A stretch of DNA of 64,000 nucleotides, from assembly GCF_030052815.1 (NCBI RefSeq), contig NC_079499.1, forward strand, positions 86,095,183-86,159,182, read 5' to 3'. Source of the DNA: Hevea brasiliensis. Lineage: Eukaryota; Streptophyta; Magnoliopsida; Malpighiales; Euphorbiaceae. Of the stretch, positions 45,504 to 57,202 are shown piece after piece; position 1 is the first letter of the stretch, and each line of letters starts with the position of its first letter. Under the pieces are notes generated by a model. That model was not told the DNA's origin. It saw only the letters and a list, made by a program, of their open reading frames with translations, and made no database searches. The position numbers and the translations under genes were made by a program.

Positions 45504-48500
45504 CTGTTCTGGTGACCAATGTCGGTCCGGGCAGCTAGAATATTTGGAATCATAATTAAACTAGAGTGAGGAGTTATAAATAAACCAAATAATGATTAGA
45601 AAAATCAAGGAAAAATTTTTAGGAATAAAATGCACTAAGGTTAAATGAGCCGTAACTCCAGTGATGAGTAACCCGAGGGGGAAGTGACGGTGAAGGCCGT
45701 TAGTAACCCTAGACCCAGGGAAAACTTCATGAAATAATTTTTGGCACCTCAAGGAAAGATTATTAGGGTTCCAATGACAATAAAATGTTAAGAAAACACA
45801 AAAAATTTAATCAATCGGTACACACAATTTTAGCTTGTTAAGCTTAACGGAGGGCATTTTGGTCATTTCATCTTCAGAGATGATTTTTTACTAACTTTTC
45901 CATTTATGTAAGTGAATTATATGACATAAAATATGAACAAATATTGATGAAAAATTTATTAAAAATGAATAGCAAGAGAAAGAAAAGAAAATGAAAGTAA
46001 ATTGGAATTATTACATAATGCTTATGTAAGCATGAGCTAATTAAATCCTTTGCCAATCAAAATAAAGAAATACAATTAAAATACATTAAAAATAAAGAAA
46101 AGAAGTCAGAAATCTAGAATAAACCATCAGCCCTCCTTCCTCCTTCCAAGCCACACCATAGTCCCACCATTGCCAAGCTTACTAAGGCTTGATTTCTTTG
46201 GTTTTTCACCAATTAAACCCTAAGTTCCCAACACAAAATCTTACTCTTTCATCCTAGTGAAGCTTTTGGGAGCAAAAAGAAGTAAAAAGGAAGAGTTCTT
46301 ACAAGCTTGGAAGTGACTCCATTAGAGGTTAGTGACCAAACTTACTCTTTCTCTTTTAATTCATGTTGAAGGAGTGGTGTGGAATGCAAATTTACAAGAA
46401 AATTGAAAAAATATCATGTGTATGCCTTTCTTAAAATTTCGGTAGCTTTGGCATAGGTAGGGTTTTGAAGATTTCTTTGAATGGAAGTGGTACTTTAGCT
46501 GCCCTTAACACTAATCTATTGATTAGGATAGTGAAGTGCAAGTGAATGCAAAAATCTGAAATGGGAGAGCTAAGTTTGGACCCAAATTTAAGACTTTGTT
46601 CATGTATTTGGTGAAAGAGAGTTTTAATGGTCAAGTACTGACCATTTGGCTATGTGTGATTAAGAAATGAAGTGATTTGCTTCATGAGAATTGAAGCTAG
46701 GTATGCTGCCCTTGGTGACCTGTAGGACTGGGTGTGAGTCCAGTAGGTTTGGGTAGCTATAACTGGAGTTGTGTAGGTTCAATTGGTGCAAGACTAATTG
46801 TACATGAAACTAGACACATAATGTCACAACTTTGGTGAAGAAGCCCTACCCAGAAAACCAAACAGAGTTGACCTAATAGTTGCCCTATTCTGGATGACCT
46901 GCATTCTGCCTAGGCAAAATGATCAAATGAATAGTGTTTATTCATTTGGTCATAACTCAGTGTAGAAAGGTCCAATTACCTGAAATTTTACCATCAGAAA
47001 GCTGAGACATAGACCTAAAACTTTCATGAAGAAACCAAGTCCAAAATCTGATCATAACATGTTCAAAAACAGACCTGCAGTCAGTGTACAAACACTATAG
47101 ATTTTGGTTCTGTTCGAAAAATCTGGAAAGTTTGCAATCCGGCCAATTATGATTTTTAGGCCATAACTTGAGCTACAAGACTCCAAATAAAGTGATTCCA
47201 AAAAAGAAATGTAACTAGACACAATAAGGAACAATTTTTATGAAGACAACTTTGCCAAATTCCTACTGTACAAATAACTAATAGAACAGTAAACATAATG
47301 CTTGAAATCTGAAAATTATGAATAACTAACACTAAGCTTAGAAATGGTATTGGCAACCAATACCAACAACTTTAGAATGCGAAATGTGGTTTGTTCGAAA
47401 TATTATAACCAATGTACCTATTATCTATGCTAAAGTCAATATTTTAGTTGACTAATGAAATGAATAGTAACACTTAAACTTCAATTTCAAGAATTGTAAA
47501 ATTTAAAAGTGTAACATGCCCTAGTACACCTAGTAAGATTGGTTTGGATAGGTTGGCATGCCAATAGGGTTTAGTTAGTAGTACTGCACATGGCATTATG
47601 CCATTCTGTGATTTTATGGCTTTTAGCCATTCTGATATTAGTGTGATACTTGGCCTTGTGCCCAATGTTTATTACAGCTTATTAGCTATTCTATTGCACA
47701 CCGGGAGACACAATGTGACCAATGGTGTGATGGCCCGAGGTACTTAGTACCCAGTACCAGTTTACCCGTTTATCCAGTTCAGTCGACTTTTATAAAAATT
47801 TTGACAGAGTTCCGTTTGTAATTAGAGAAAATAGTTCTTCAAATACCTAAAAAAAAGCACTTCCAAAAATATTTCACAACTCCCAACCTTCAATAACTCA
47901 ATCAACTCAGTTCAACACACTTCAAAATAATTTCACAATACAATTCAAGACTTATCATCTCAAAATATTTAATATCTCCAATCACAAAGCATAAAGTAAG
48001 AAATTCATAAGTACAAATATTAATTTACAGAAGGAAATCAACAAAAAAATATTATTACAATTTATTTACAACTGCTCAACTTTCATTGATACATACAACA
48101 TTTCTATATTTACATCAAAATTATCTACAAGGGTATAAAATAATACCCGTACAAAAGATTAGTGCGATCTTCAACTCAGTAGCAGCTCACTCTGCTGCTT
48201 TTTCCTTGCTCTTATCTACGACAGCAAAATAAGCTATCGCTGAGTATAAAAATACTCAGTGGTGCACAATAAAAATTTAAAATGTAATAAATAAATCATT
48301 CATTGCCAAACACAATTTAAATGTTTCTCAATCACATTTCACAATATTAAAGTTCATAATAACATCATTTTGTCAAATAATCTATTAAACACAGTTTAGT
48401 CAAACAATTTCATAAACACAGTGTTGCCAAAGTCATACACAACTTAAGCCATGACACAAAATTTCCGATCAATGCCGCGTTGTACACCACGACAAAGCAA

Positions 48501-49891
48501 TCTCAACCCCATTAATCGAAATCAATGAGGGAGGTGGCTAGCTAGCTAATGAGTACTCATCCGATCTACAACCTCAACTGGCAAGCCAGAGAGGGAGGAA
48601 AATAAACGATCTCAACCCCATAAATGGAGGAGGAATAATGTGATACTGTCATGCTAAGTGTGAACATAAAATCAATTCAAAACAATTTATACAAACAATT
48701 TATGAGAAATTTGATCAATTTTCAAAGTCACATTTACGATTATAAAATGGCAACACAGTACATAATTAATCAAAGAAGTCAAATTTTTGAGATTAAAATA
48801 TTTAAACAATTATTATTGTGCACAAACCTGACTTGAGTCGCCTTGAAGCCTTGACTCAGTCTCTTCGAATTTCCAAGTCTTTTTCAGCTGAAACACACAG
48901 TTTCACAGTGTTTCAGTACCATAACTTAGCATAAATCCAAAAATAAATTTCACTTCATTTTTACCTAGCTTTAATGTACTAATTTCGACGTTCTCGAAGT
49001 TTTTGTGTTTCGGGTTACTATTCACTACACTATTCAAGTCAAATTGTTGACTTTTTAAGGCTTAATAGGTATGGGCACTCCAACTTCACCCACATACCAC
49101 ATTTTGGTCATTAAATTTGTTGGTTTTGGTCATTTTCTCAAAGTTTAAGTCCTTTTGGCCAAATTTTCAAATTTTCAGTTTTGGTGCTCCAAGTTGCACT
49201 GTTCCATTGGTTAATCTACTGTGGGAATTTGGCAAACCTTCCTTCATAGAAAATGTTCCTTATTGTCTTAAGTTTATTCTCATTTTTGGATCACTCCAAT
49301 TGGAGTTTTGTAGCTCAAGTTATGGCCCTTTGAATCAGGGCTGCCGGATGGAAAATAACTCAGATTTTCTAGGCAAAGTTTGGTGCTGGCAGATTTGAGT
49401 CACCAACTTGGGGTGGCCAAATGGCTTGGTTGCTGACAGAATTTGGACTTTTGTTCTTCATGAAAGTTTTAGGTCTATATGTGATCTAACCACTGGTAAA
49501 ATTTCAGGTGAATTTGACCTGCCTAGCTCGAGTTATGACCAAATGAACAAACACTGTTCATTTGGTCGATTTATCTGATGTGATTGCTCTCAACCAACTT
49601 TGGTCAATTGGTTCACTAGGTTTTGGTCAGTTTTTGGGCATGGTTCCTTAATGAAAATTGTGTCATTTTATGTCTATTTTCATCCCCAATTTATACCATA
49701 TCAATTGGACTTGTAAAATGTAACATCCTCCCGGTAGCAATTCTGCACAGTCTACTGTTCCGGTGACCAGTGTCAGTCCGGACAGCTAGACCTTCTGGAA
49801 AAATATTTAAACTAAAGTGAGGAACCATAATTAACTCAAATACTAATGAGAAAAAAAATTTTAGAAATAAAAAACAACTAAGTCAAATGAG

Positions 49892-49941
49892 CCGGTGCCC
49901 AAGCGATGGGTAACCCGGAGGGAAGTTGCGATTCTCGCAAC
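49892..49941 (+). other. Stem-loops in S5 LTR
   Basis: Outer CCGG/CCGG (49892-49895 with 49915-49918) and a 7 bp stem GTTGCGA/TCGCAAC with a 3-base loop (49925-49941). The second stem sits where S3 has AACGACT/AGTCGTT: the sequence differs but pairing is kept. Confidence 0.55.
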
Positions 49942-52904
49942 GAGGAGCCCTAGACCCTAGAGAAAATTCATAAAATAATTTTTGGGACTCCAGAGAAGGG
50001 TCATTGAGGTTCCTATGGCATTAGAATGCCAAGAAAATATTTAGAAAAATTTTTCAATCGGTACAGACAATTTTAACCCGTTAAGCCAAACGGAGGGCAT
50101 TTTGGTCATTTCGCCTTTAGAGACGATTTTTGGCCGACTTGTCCAGTTGAGTAAATAATTATTATGACATAAAATATGAATTAATGTTGATGAAAAATTA
50201 ATTTGAAGCTAGTAGAAAAGAAAATAAGGAAAATTAAAGATAATGACATCACATGATGTCACTCACTTAATCCCAACCAATCACAAGTTAATAAGCATTC
50301 TTAAAACACTTAAAAGAGTCAAAATGGACCAAAATAAATCTGCTCTTCTTCTTCTTCTTCCTCCAATACGTGACTCTCTTCTCCATAGCCTCCATAGAAG
50401 TTTCTTTCATCACTTTCATTTTTCCCATGAATTTCCACTACTAAACCCTAAGTCACCTTCATCAAAACTTGTCCATACCTCTTGGGGAAATGTTTGGCAG
50501 CCAAGAAAAGGAAAGGAAGTGAATTTTGAGTTGGGAAAAATTTGCCCTATTCAAGGTTAGTGCACATATATACTCAAAACTCTTTATTTCCATGCTAGAG
50601 ACTTGAAACAAGTATGAATTTGTAACTTAAATGAACCAAAATTATGTGTATGCCTATTATGATTTTCGGCAGCCCTAAGGAAGGAACAATGATAGAGTGT
50701 TTTTGATGGTTTTAATGGACTTAGAATGAATTAGAGATTATGTTTAAGGTGTATATACACATAAATAATGAATGGAAGTGCTTAATTAGGTGTATGTGTG
50801 AATCATAAGGGAAAACTAGGGTTTTGAGAAGTGAAAAATTGACTTGGCTTAGGAAATTGTTAGAGAACATCTTAATGGTCAATTAGTGACCATTTTAGGT
50901 ATGTTGACCATGAATTGGACTGAAAAATAGTATAGCCAAGTGAATGTGTAGGCTGCCTTGTTAGTGCAGCAGGGTGACTAAAATTTCAGTCCACTTGGAC
51001 TGCCATAGCTTGGGCTGTGTTGGTCCAATTGGTGTTTGGCCAATTGGACATGAAACTAGGCTTATAATGGCACATTTTTTCTGAAGAAACCATGCCCAAA
51101 AGACCAAAGCAAGAGGACCAAAAGTTGGCCCCAATCCGGATACCCTGCAAACAGCCCTGCAGAATGACCAAATGAACAGTAACTGTTCATTTGGCCATAA
51201 CTCACTATAGAAATGGTCAATTGATCTGAAATTTTTACAGCAACACGTTAAGACATATACAAACAACTTTCATGAAGAAACCTACCCCAAATTATGACCA
51301 GAACCTAATCAAATCATTGAGCAAAGTGAAGTTTACTGTACTGAGATTTCCAGAATTTTCATTTGAGCAGTAATGTTTGGATGGCTATAACTCTCTCTAG
51401 AAAACTCGGATTTAGGCGATTCTTGAACCGATGGAAACCTAAGACATGGTAGAACATTTCATATGAAGAAAGTTAGACAAATTATGAACTTAACTTGGTC
51501 AAATTACTGACCAAAGTTGGACCAAAATCTGCCAAAACCCAAAATTTCAGCAGGAACAGTACACGTGAACAGTAAACTTATTTTGGCCATAACTTGAGCT
51601 ACAAAACTCCAAATGGAGTGATTCAAAAAAAGAAATTCAACTAGACAAAATAAGGAACATTTTCTATGAAGGAATTTTTGTCAAATTCCAACAGTAAATC
51701 GACCAATGAAACAGTGCAACTTCGGAGCACGAAAACCGAAAATTGGCAATTTTGCCAAAATGACCTAAGCTTTGAGAAAGTGACCAAAACCAACAAGTTT
51801 TAAATGAAAAATGTAGTATGTTTGAAGTGCCAAAGTCAATGTACATATTTTCTATGCAAAAGTCAACATTTTAGTTGACCAATGAAGTGAATAGTGACAT
51901 GAAAACTTGAAATAAGCTTGGAAATGGATTTGGTAATTGATTCCAACAAGTTTTAAATGCAAAATGTGGTACATCGGGAGTGTTAAAACCAATGTACCTA
52001 TTGTCTATGCAAAAGTCAACATTTTTGTTGACCAATGGGGTGAATAGTGACACCAAAACTTGAAATTCAAAATTTGAAATTAGAAATGCATCTAGGGGAC
52101 TTTAAATTGCAATTGGCAATTAATACTAATAAATGTAAAACTCAAAATGTGGGATCTTGGTATAATTAGAATTAATATATCCATTAAGTATAAAAAGGTC
52201 AACATTTTGGTTGACTAGTATGGTGAATAGTAATCAAAATGATTAGTGAATTAAGATGAAGACCTAGAACCAATTCTAAGCTTAAATGCTTAGAATTGTA
52301 TGACAAATATGGACTATGCATCCTAGTCAAAATTGTTAAAAAGAAATTAGGCCATAAATTTGAAATCCATGAAATATTCATGGATTACTTGAAACATGAA
52401 AAATAAGTCACCTAATTGATGTGAATAGATAGTTAGGGCATATATGCCCATCACAAATGGAATTCATAAAATATTAGTAACTCAACTTGAAATATAAAAT
52501 TTGTAATTACATAAGTAGATTCTTGAATGTATAAATGAGAAAGGAAAAATGTTTTGAATACAATGGTACATGTGAACCATTGTTTAGAATTGTGATCAAT
52601 ATGAATAACATAATGAATGGATAAATAAACCATATTAATGTATGAATGAGACATTAGTTCTCATTATTGTAAAGAGGAGAAGTATTTTGAGTACAATGGT
52701 ATAAAAGAATAATTGATGTGAATTGTGATCATATAAATGATCAAATGAATATATGAATTATGATTGAAATTTATCATGAAATAATGAAGTCATAAAGCAC
52801 AATATATTAACATTTTAAAGTATTAAATGCCCTAGTATTCCTAACAAGATTGGTTTGGATAGTTTGGCATGCCAATAGGGTATTGTTTTAGCAGTACTGC
52901 GAAA

Positions 52905-52988
52905 GGCTTTTATGCCTGTATTCATGGCTTTTATGCCCGTATTCATGGCTTTTATGCCCGTATGCATGGCTTTTATGCTCGATTATGT
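52905..52988 (+). repeat. 21 bp tandem repeat in S5, four units
   Basis: Unit GGCTTTTATGCCCGTATTCAT starts at 52905, 52926, 52947 and 52968, with few substitutions. It is an expansion of a CATGGC...GCC-type region present once in S1. Confidence 0.93.
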
Positions 52989-55188
52989 GATATCATGGCT
53001 TTTTAGCCATACTGACTGCATACATGGTTGACGTTATGCGTCCCATAGTATGACGGCCCGAGGCACCGCGGTGTCCAGTGCCAACGACACATTATCGATC
53101 GATCGTCGAAGATAGGTTACTTGGGCATGGAAAAGTATAACTGTAATTGAACTGATTGTTAAAGAAAATACGAAAATTAAATATCAGAAATGATTACGAT
53201 AGAATACAAAGAAACTTAAAATTCATGAAGAAGTTAATATCATAAAACGTAATTAGCCCTCGACTAAACACTAAGTTGGTAATTATTTAGTTCTCATGAA
53301 CACAATGGCTAAGAAATTATGATTTTTATTTGCATATTATTTCTTTCTATTTTATTATTTGCACCACTAAGCTTTATGCTTAGCGCGTCGCTTTTGCAAC
53401 GCGTAGTGCGAAGATTGACAGGCGCCAGAGACTACAGTTCGGTAAGGCGTTCTGATTCTGCATAGTGTGCGTGTCACCTCACTTTATCATGCATTGGTAG
53501 GACGCTAGATGTCATTTTGGTATTTTGTAATTGATTTTATTTTCTCATATGTATTTGAACTTATGTAATATATTTTGATATTCATGTAAATAATGTAAAG
53601 TGTGGTTGTAAATGGAAAAGTGAATGTTTATCTATGATATATGCATGGTATCATATGAGATGGATGAATGATTGAGAAATGAATGGTTGACAAATGTTGA
53701 GAACTGAAATTGAGAAATATTGATGAGATTATGATATTGGAGTTTGGAAATGATTGAATGTGAATATTGGAAGTGTTTTTAACAGGTTCCGAAGAACTGT
53801 TTTCTCCATTTTTAGCCGGTACTCCGCCGGATTTTCTTTAAAATTTTCGGAACCTCAAATAAATTATAATTTCGATAAATGGCTTAAATAAATTATATTT
53901 CACAAGTTATATTCAAAAGGAAGAATAAAAATGAATTAAGATAAAATAGAGTGCTCGACACGCTGAGTGGCATAACTTGCTCGGCTACACTGTAGTCGGG
54001 TAAGGGGTGTCACATAAAATTTCCGTTTTCGTCCTTCAAAGTTGGCTTGGTCATGCTGCCAGCAGCATGACCATTCACCCTACGAATTTGACTTCCATTC
54101 CAACAATTTCCACACATCTCCTTTGGTCATTATTGACCATTTTTCAGCTCACAATAGGACAAAGTCATCATTTATGCATTTCTCCGAATTTTGATTCACA
54201 AACCCTAACATTCAAACCCTAACTCATCCATCTCATGCATTTAATCACAATTAGTGCACTTAATCTTAACCATTCAACTAATCAAAGCTTTTAAACTCAT
54301 TCTAATGCATCAAACCATACAATTTCATACTCCCCTCAACCAGGCTGAAATTTCAGTTTGGTCCTTCTCCCATATTTTTATTTCATTTCATAAATTCTAA
54401 GCTCATTTCAACCATTACATATGCATTTAAAGAAGTAAAATGGTAAGTTAGCACACTAACCTTTCTTAAAGCTTCAAAACCCAATCTTTAACTCTTCTTT
54501 CTTCTTGTAATTCTTCTTCTCAAGTTGCAATAACAAGCTCTAGTGAAGTTTTTTGGGGATTTATTAAGGTTGAGTGGAGGAATTAAAGCTTGAGTGCAAG
54601 CTTTAATGGAGGATTTTCATGGAGATGAGAGGGAGAAGGTGGGGCGGCATGATGGGAAGGAAGAAGACAATTCTAATTTTTTTTTCTTTTTGTTTTCTTT
54701 TATCTTTATCCCTTTTAGAAGACCAAAAATCCAATTTAACAAATAATTTAATTAATTTGTTTATGACATCATGCATGAGGTCATGCATGATATCATCACC
54801 TTTTTACTTTTTCATTTTCCTCTCTTTTTTTTTATTTTTTTATTAGTTCTTTAATTTAATTCTCGATTCAGAAATTTTCTTTTCTCCGATTTTATTTGTG
54901 ATTAGGTCGGAGTCACTCTGGTCAATTGACCAAATTGCCCCTCACCGGTTCATCCCGGTTTACAAATAATCCAATATTTCTTCCGGCTCCCTGACCTAAT
55001 TATTTGACTGGCTTAACAGTTCTTTTTCGTGATTTTCTCTTTTCCACTGTGTTCATAAGGGTCCTAAGGACCACAGCGTCACATTTTATGGTTCGAAATT
55101 TGAGTTTAAAACGACTTCGCAGTCGTTCCCGAGGAGGTCACCCATCGCTATGACTCTCAGCTCGTTTAACTTTTTATGTTCTATTTTT

Positions 55189-55198
55189 CTTATTTATA
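55189..55198 (-). promoter_or_regulatory. Candidate LTR TATA box (S4, minus strand)
   Basis: TATAAATAAG on the minus strand begins 145 bp from the S4 LTR start. Confidence 0.38.
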
Positions 55199-56183
55199 CT
55201 TAACTAATTGGCAATCACTAATTATTTGTGTTTATGGTTTCTCTAGTTGCCTTAAGTATGGTTCTAATCCCCTTAATTGTCCGGATCAACACCGGTCACT
55301 GGAATAGTGAAATCTACCAGGCTATGCAAACGAGGGTGTTACAAGTATAGGTTACTCAGGAAATTAAAATAAATTTTATCAAATTTTAATCAAATGATAC
55401 TGCAATAAATGCCAAAAATTAAGTCTACATAAAATGTTAACATACATTCTGCACATTTATTGTATTTTAGTTATTTTATTTTATATTGGCACCACTAAGC
55501 AGAATTGCTTAGTGCGTCACTTTTGCCACGCGCAGGTACTAGAGACATAGCTGGGGAGTCCAGCAGACCTCAGACCGGGTGATTGTCAGATCTGCATAGA
55601 GTCTAGAGTCACCTCATATCTGCAGTGCACTTGGTAGGACATTAGGACTTTGGATTGCATTTTGTATTTTGCATTTTGTATTTTGCATTTTGTATTAGTC
55701 TTTGGTTATGATTACAAACTCTTGAAATTATGTGATAATGTAAATATAGGAAATTTCATGTTGTTGAAATTATCTGAATATTATGTTAAAAAAATGAAAT
55801 GTTAGGAAATATTCATGAATGTGATTTGAATTGTGATGTGAATAAAAATTTTGAAAATGGTGTTGAGATTGGAGATTGAGTTGATATGTGTATATATTGG
55901 AGTTATGGATTTGAAAACTATATTGGAAGTGTCTTTTAAACAGGTTTAGAAGAACTGTTTGCCAATTTACAGCCAGCACTCTGCTGGATTTTCTATAAAA
56001 TTTATGGAAAATTCAGATTAATCAATTTGCAAATAAACGATATAATGGTGAATTTTTGCAATTGGTAAATAATAAATAAATAAATTAAGGAGGGTAAATT
56101 GTTATGAAATAAGATATGGTATTTTGGCACGCTGGGTGACATATCTTGCTTGGCTACACTGTAGACGGGTAAGGGGTGTCACA

Positions 56184-57202
56184 TAGAAAGGAGATCAAAA
56201 ATATGGTAGCCAACAATCTATCTAGGCTCAAGCTAAAGGAACATGAGGATAGCTTTGATGACCTGCCAATTGATGATTCCTCTCTAGATGAAAATTTGTT
56301 TGTAATCTCCCAAGCCCCTTGGTATGGTGACTTTATTAATTACCTTATATGCAGGGTTTTGCCACCCAACATGTCCTACCAGCAAAGGAAGAAATTTCTG
56401 CATGATGTGAGATCTACACATGGGAGGAACCTCTACTGTACAAGAGATGTTATGATGGCCTGGTCAGGAGATGCATTACAGAGGAGGAGGTAAATAGTAT
56501 CCTACAACATTGCCACTCATCACCCTATGGAGGACATCTAAGCACAATAAAAATTGCAGCTAAAATTCTACAAGCAGGGTTTTATTGGCCAAATCTATTC
56601 AAAGATGTGTGATCCTCTATGCTGACATGTGATCAATGCCAAAGAACAGGAAACGTCTCAAGGAGGAATGAAATGCCACTGCATGGTATACTTAAAATAG
56701 AGCTGTTTGACGTGTGGGAAATAGACTTCATGGGTCCATTCCCATCTTTAGAAAATAAGTATATTTTGGTTGGTGTTGAATATGTATCAAAATGAGTGGA
56801 AGCAATAGCCACACCAACAAATGATGCCATAGTGGTAACCAAATTCCTCAAGAAGCACATCTTCACAAGATGTGGCACCCTAAGGGCAATCATTAGTGAT
56901 GGAGGAAGTCACTTTTGCAATCAGCATTTTGAGATATTATTAAAGAAGTATGGAGTGACTCACAAAGTATCAACACCCTACCACCCTCAAACCAGTGGTC
57001 AGGTGAAAGTTTCAAATAGGAAACTAAAACAAATCCTTGAGAAAATAGTTAATCGCTCAAGGAAGGATTGGTCTTTGAAACTAGATGATGCATTGTGGGC
57101 CTACCGCACTACATATAAGACTCCCATTGGAACAATCCCCTTTCGCTTGGTTTATGGAAAATCATGCCACCTCCCAGTCAAGCTTGAATATAAGGCCTAT
57201 AG
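56184..57202 (+). pseudogene. Athila-like integrase, copy B
   Basis: Duplicate of 25466-26485. Zinc-binding HCHSSPYGGHLS (about 56510) and catalytic motifs [21 protein letters not shown] and the Glu region [11 protein letters not shown] are visible; in the last, the Glu of copy A (GELK) is Lys here. A one-base loss near 56413 and further change near 56476 break the frame in the N-terminal domain. TGA codons at about 56610 and 56793 are shared with copy A. Confidence 0.86.

Larger units (their letters stand above)
49719..54014 (+). repeat. S5: solo LTR (4296 bp), TSD TAAAA
   Basis: Runs from TGTAACATCC to GTGTCACA with perfect TAAAA duplications (49714-49718 and 54015-54019). It is inside S4 in opposite orientation, the innermost and youngest insertion of that nest. 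It belongs to the S1-like LTR group (GCAGCTAG-type head, GGCTACACTGTAG near the end) but is about 1.1 kb longer. It contains a 21 bp tandem repeat (52905-52988), a palindrome at 51168-51194, and stem-loops at about 49892-49941. Confidence 0.93.
47789..55343 (-). repeat. S4: LTR in reverse orientation, 3'-truncated, interrupted by S5
   Basis: Read on the minus strand it starts TGTAACACCCTCG at 55343 and matches S3 closely (TATAAATAAG, stem-loops, 3' body), ending within the TTTGACAGAG region; about 175 bp of the LTR 3' end are missing at 47789. No TSD is visible; the right flank AGTAT has no left partner, consistent with a deletion that removed the left TSD and LTR end together. Length without S5 is about 3.25 kb. 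It is absent from copy A, so it is younger than the duplication. Confidence 0.88.
45504..56183 (+). repeat. S1: solo LTR, copy B, 5'-deleted and interrupted by S4
   Basis: Left part 45504-47788 matches S1 from 22369 on; right part 55344-56183 completes it and ends GTGTCACA, followed by TAGAA (56184-56188), the right TSD of S1. At the break, copy A reads AGTCGACT|AGTATAGG with no base lost. TATAAATAAA is at 45575. About 3.1 kb of S1 remains. Confidence 0.9.

Noticed and set aside
52905..52988. Regular 21 bp repeats as a CRISPR-like array
   Set aside because: Units are directly adjacent with no spacers and lie in a plant LTR; an ordinary minisatellite.
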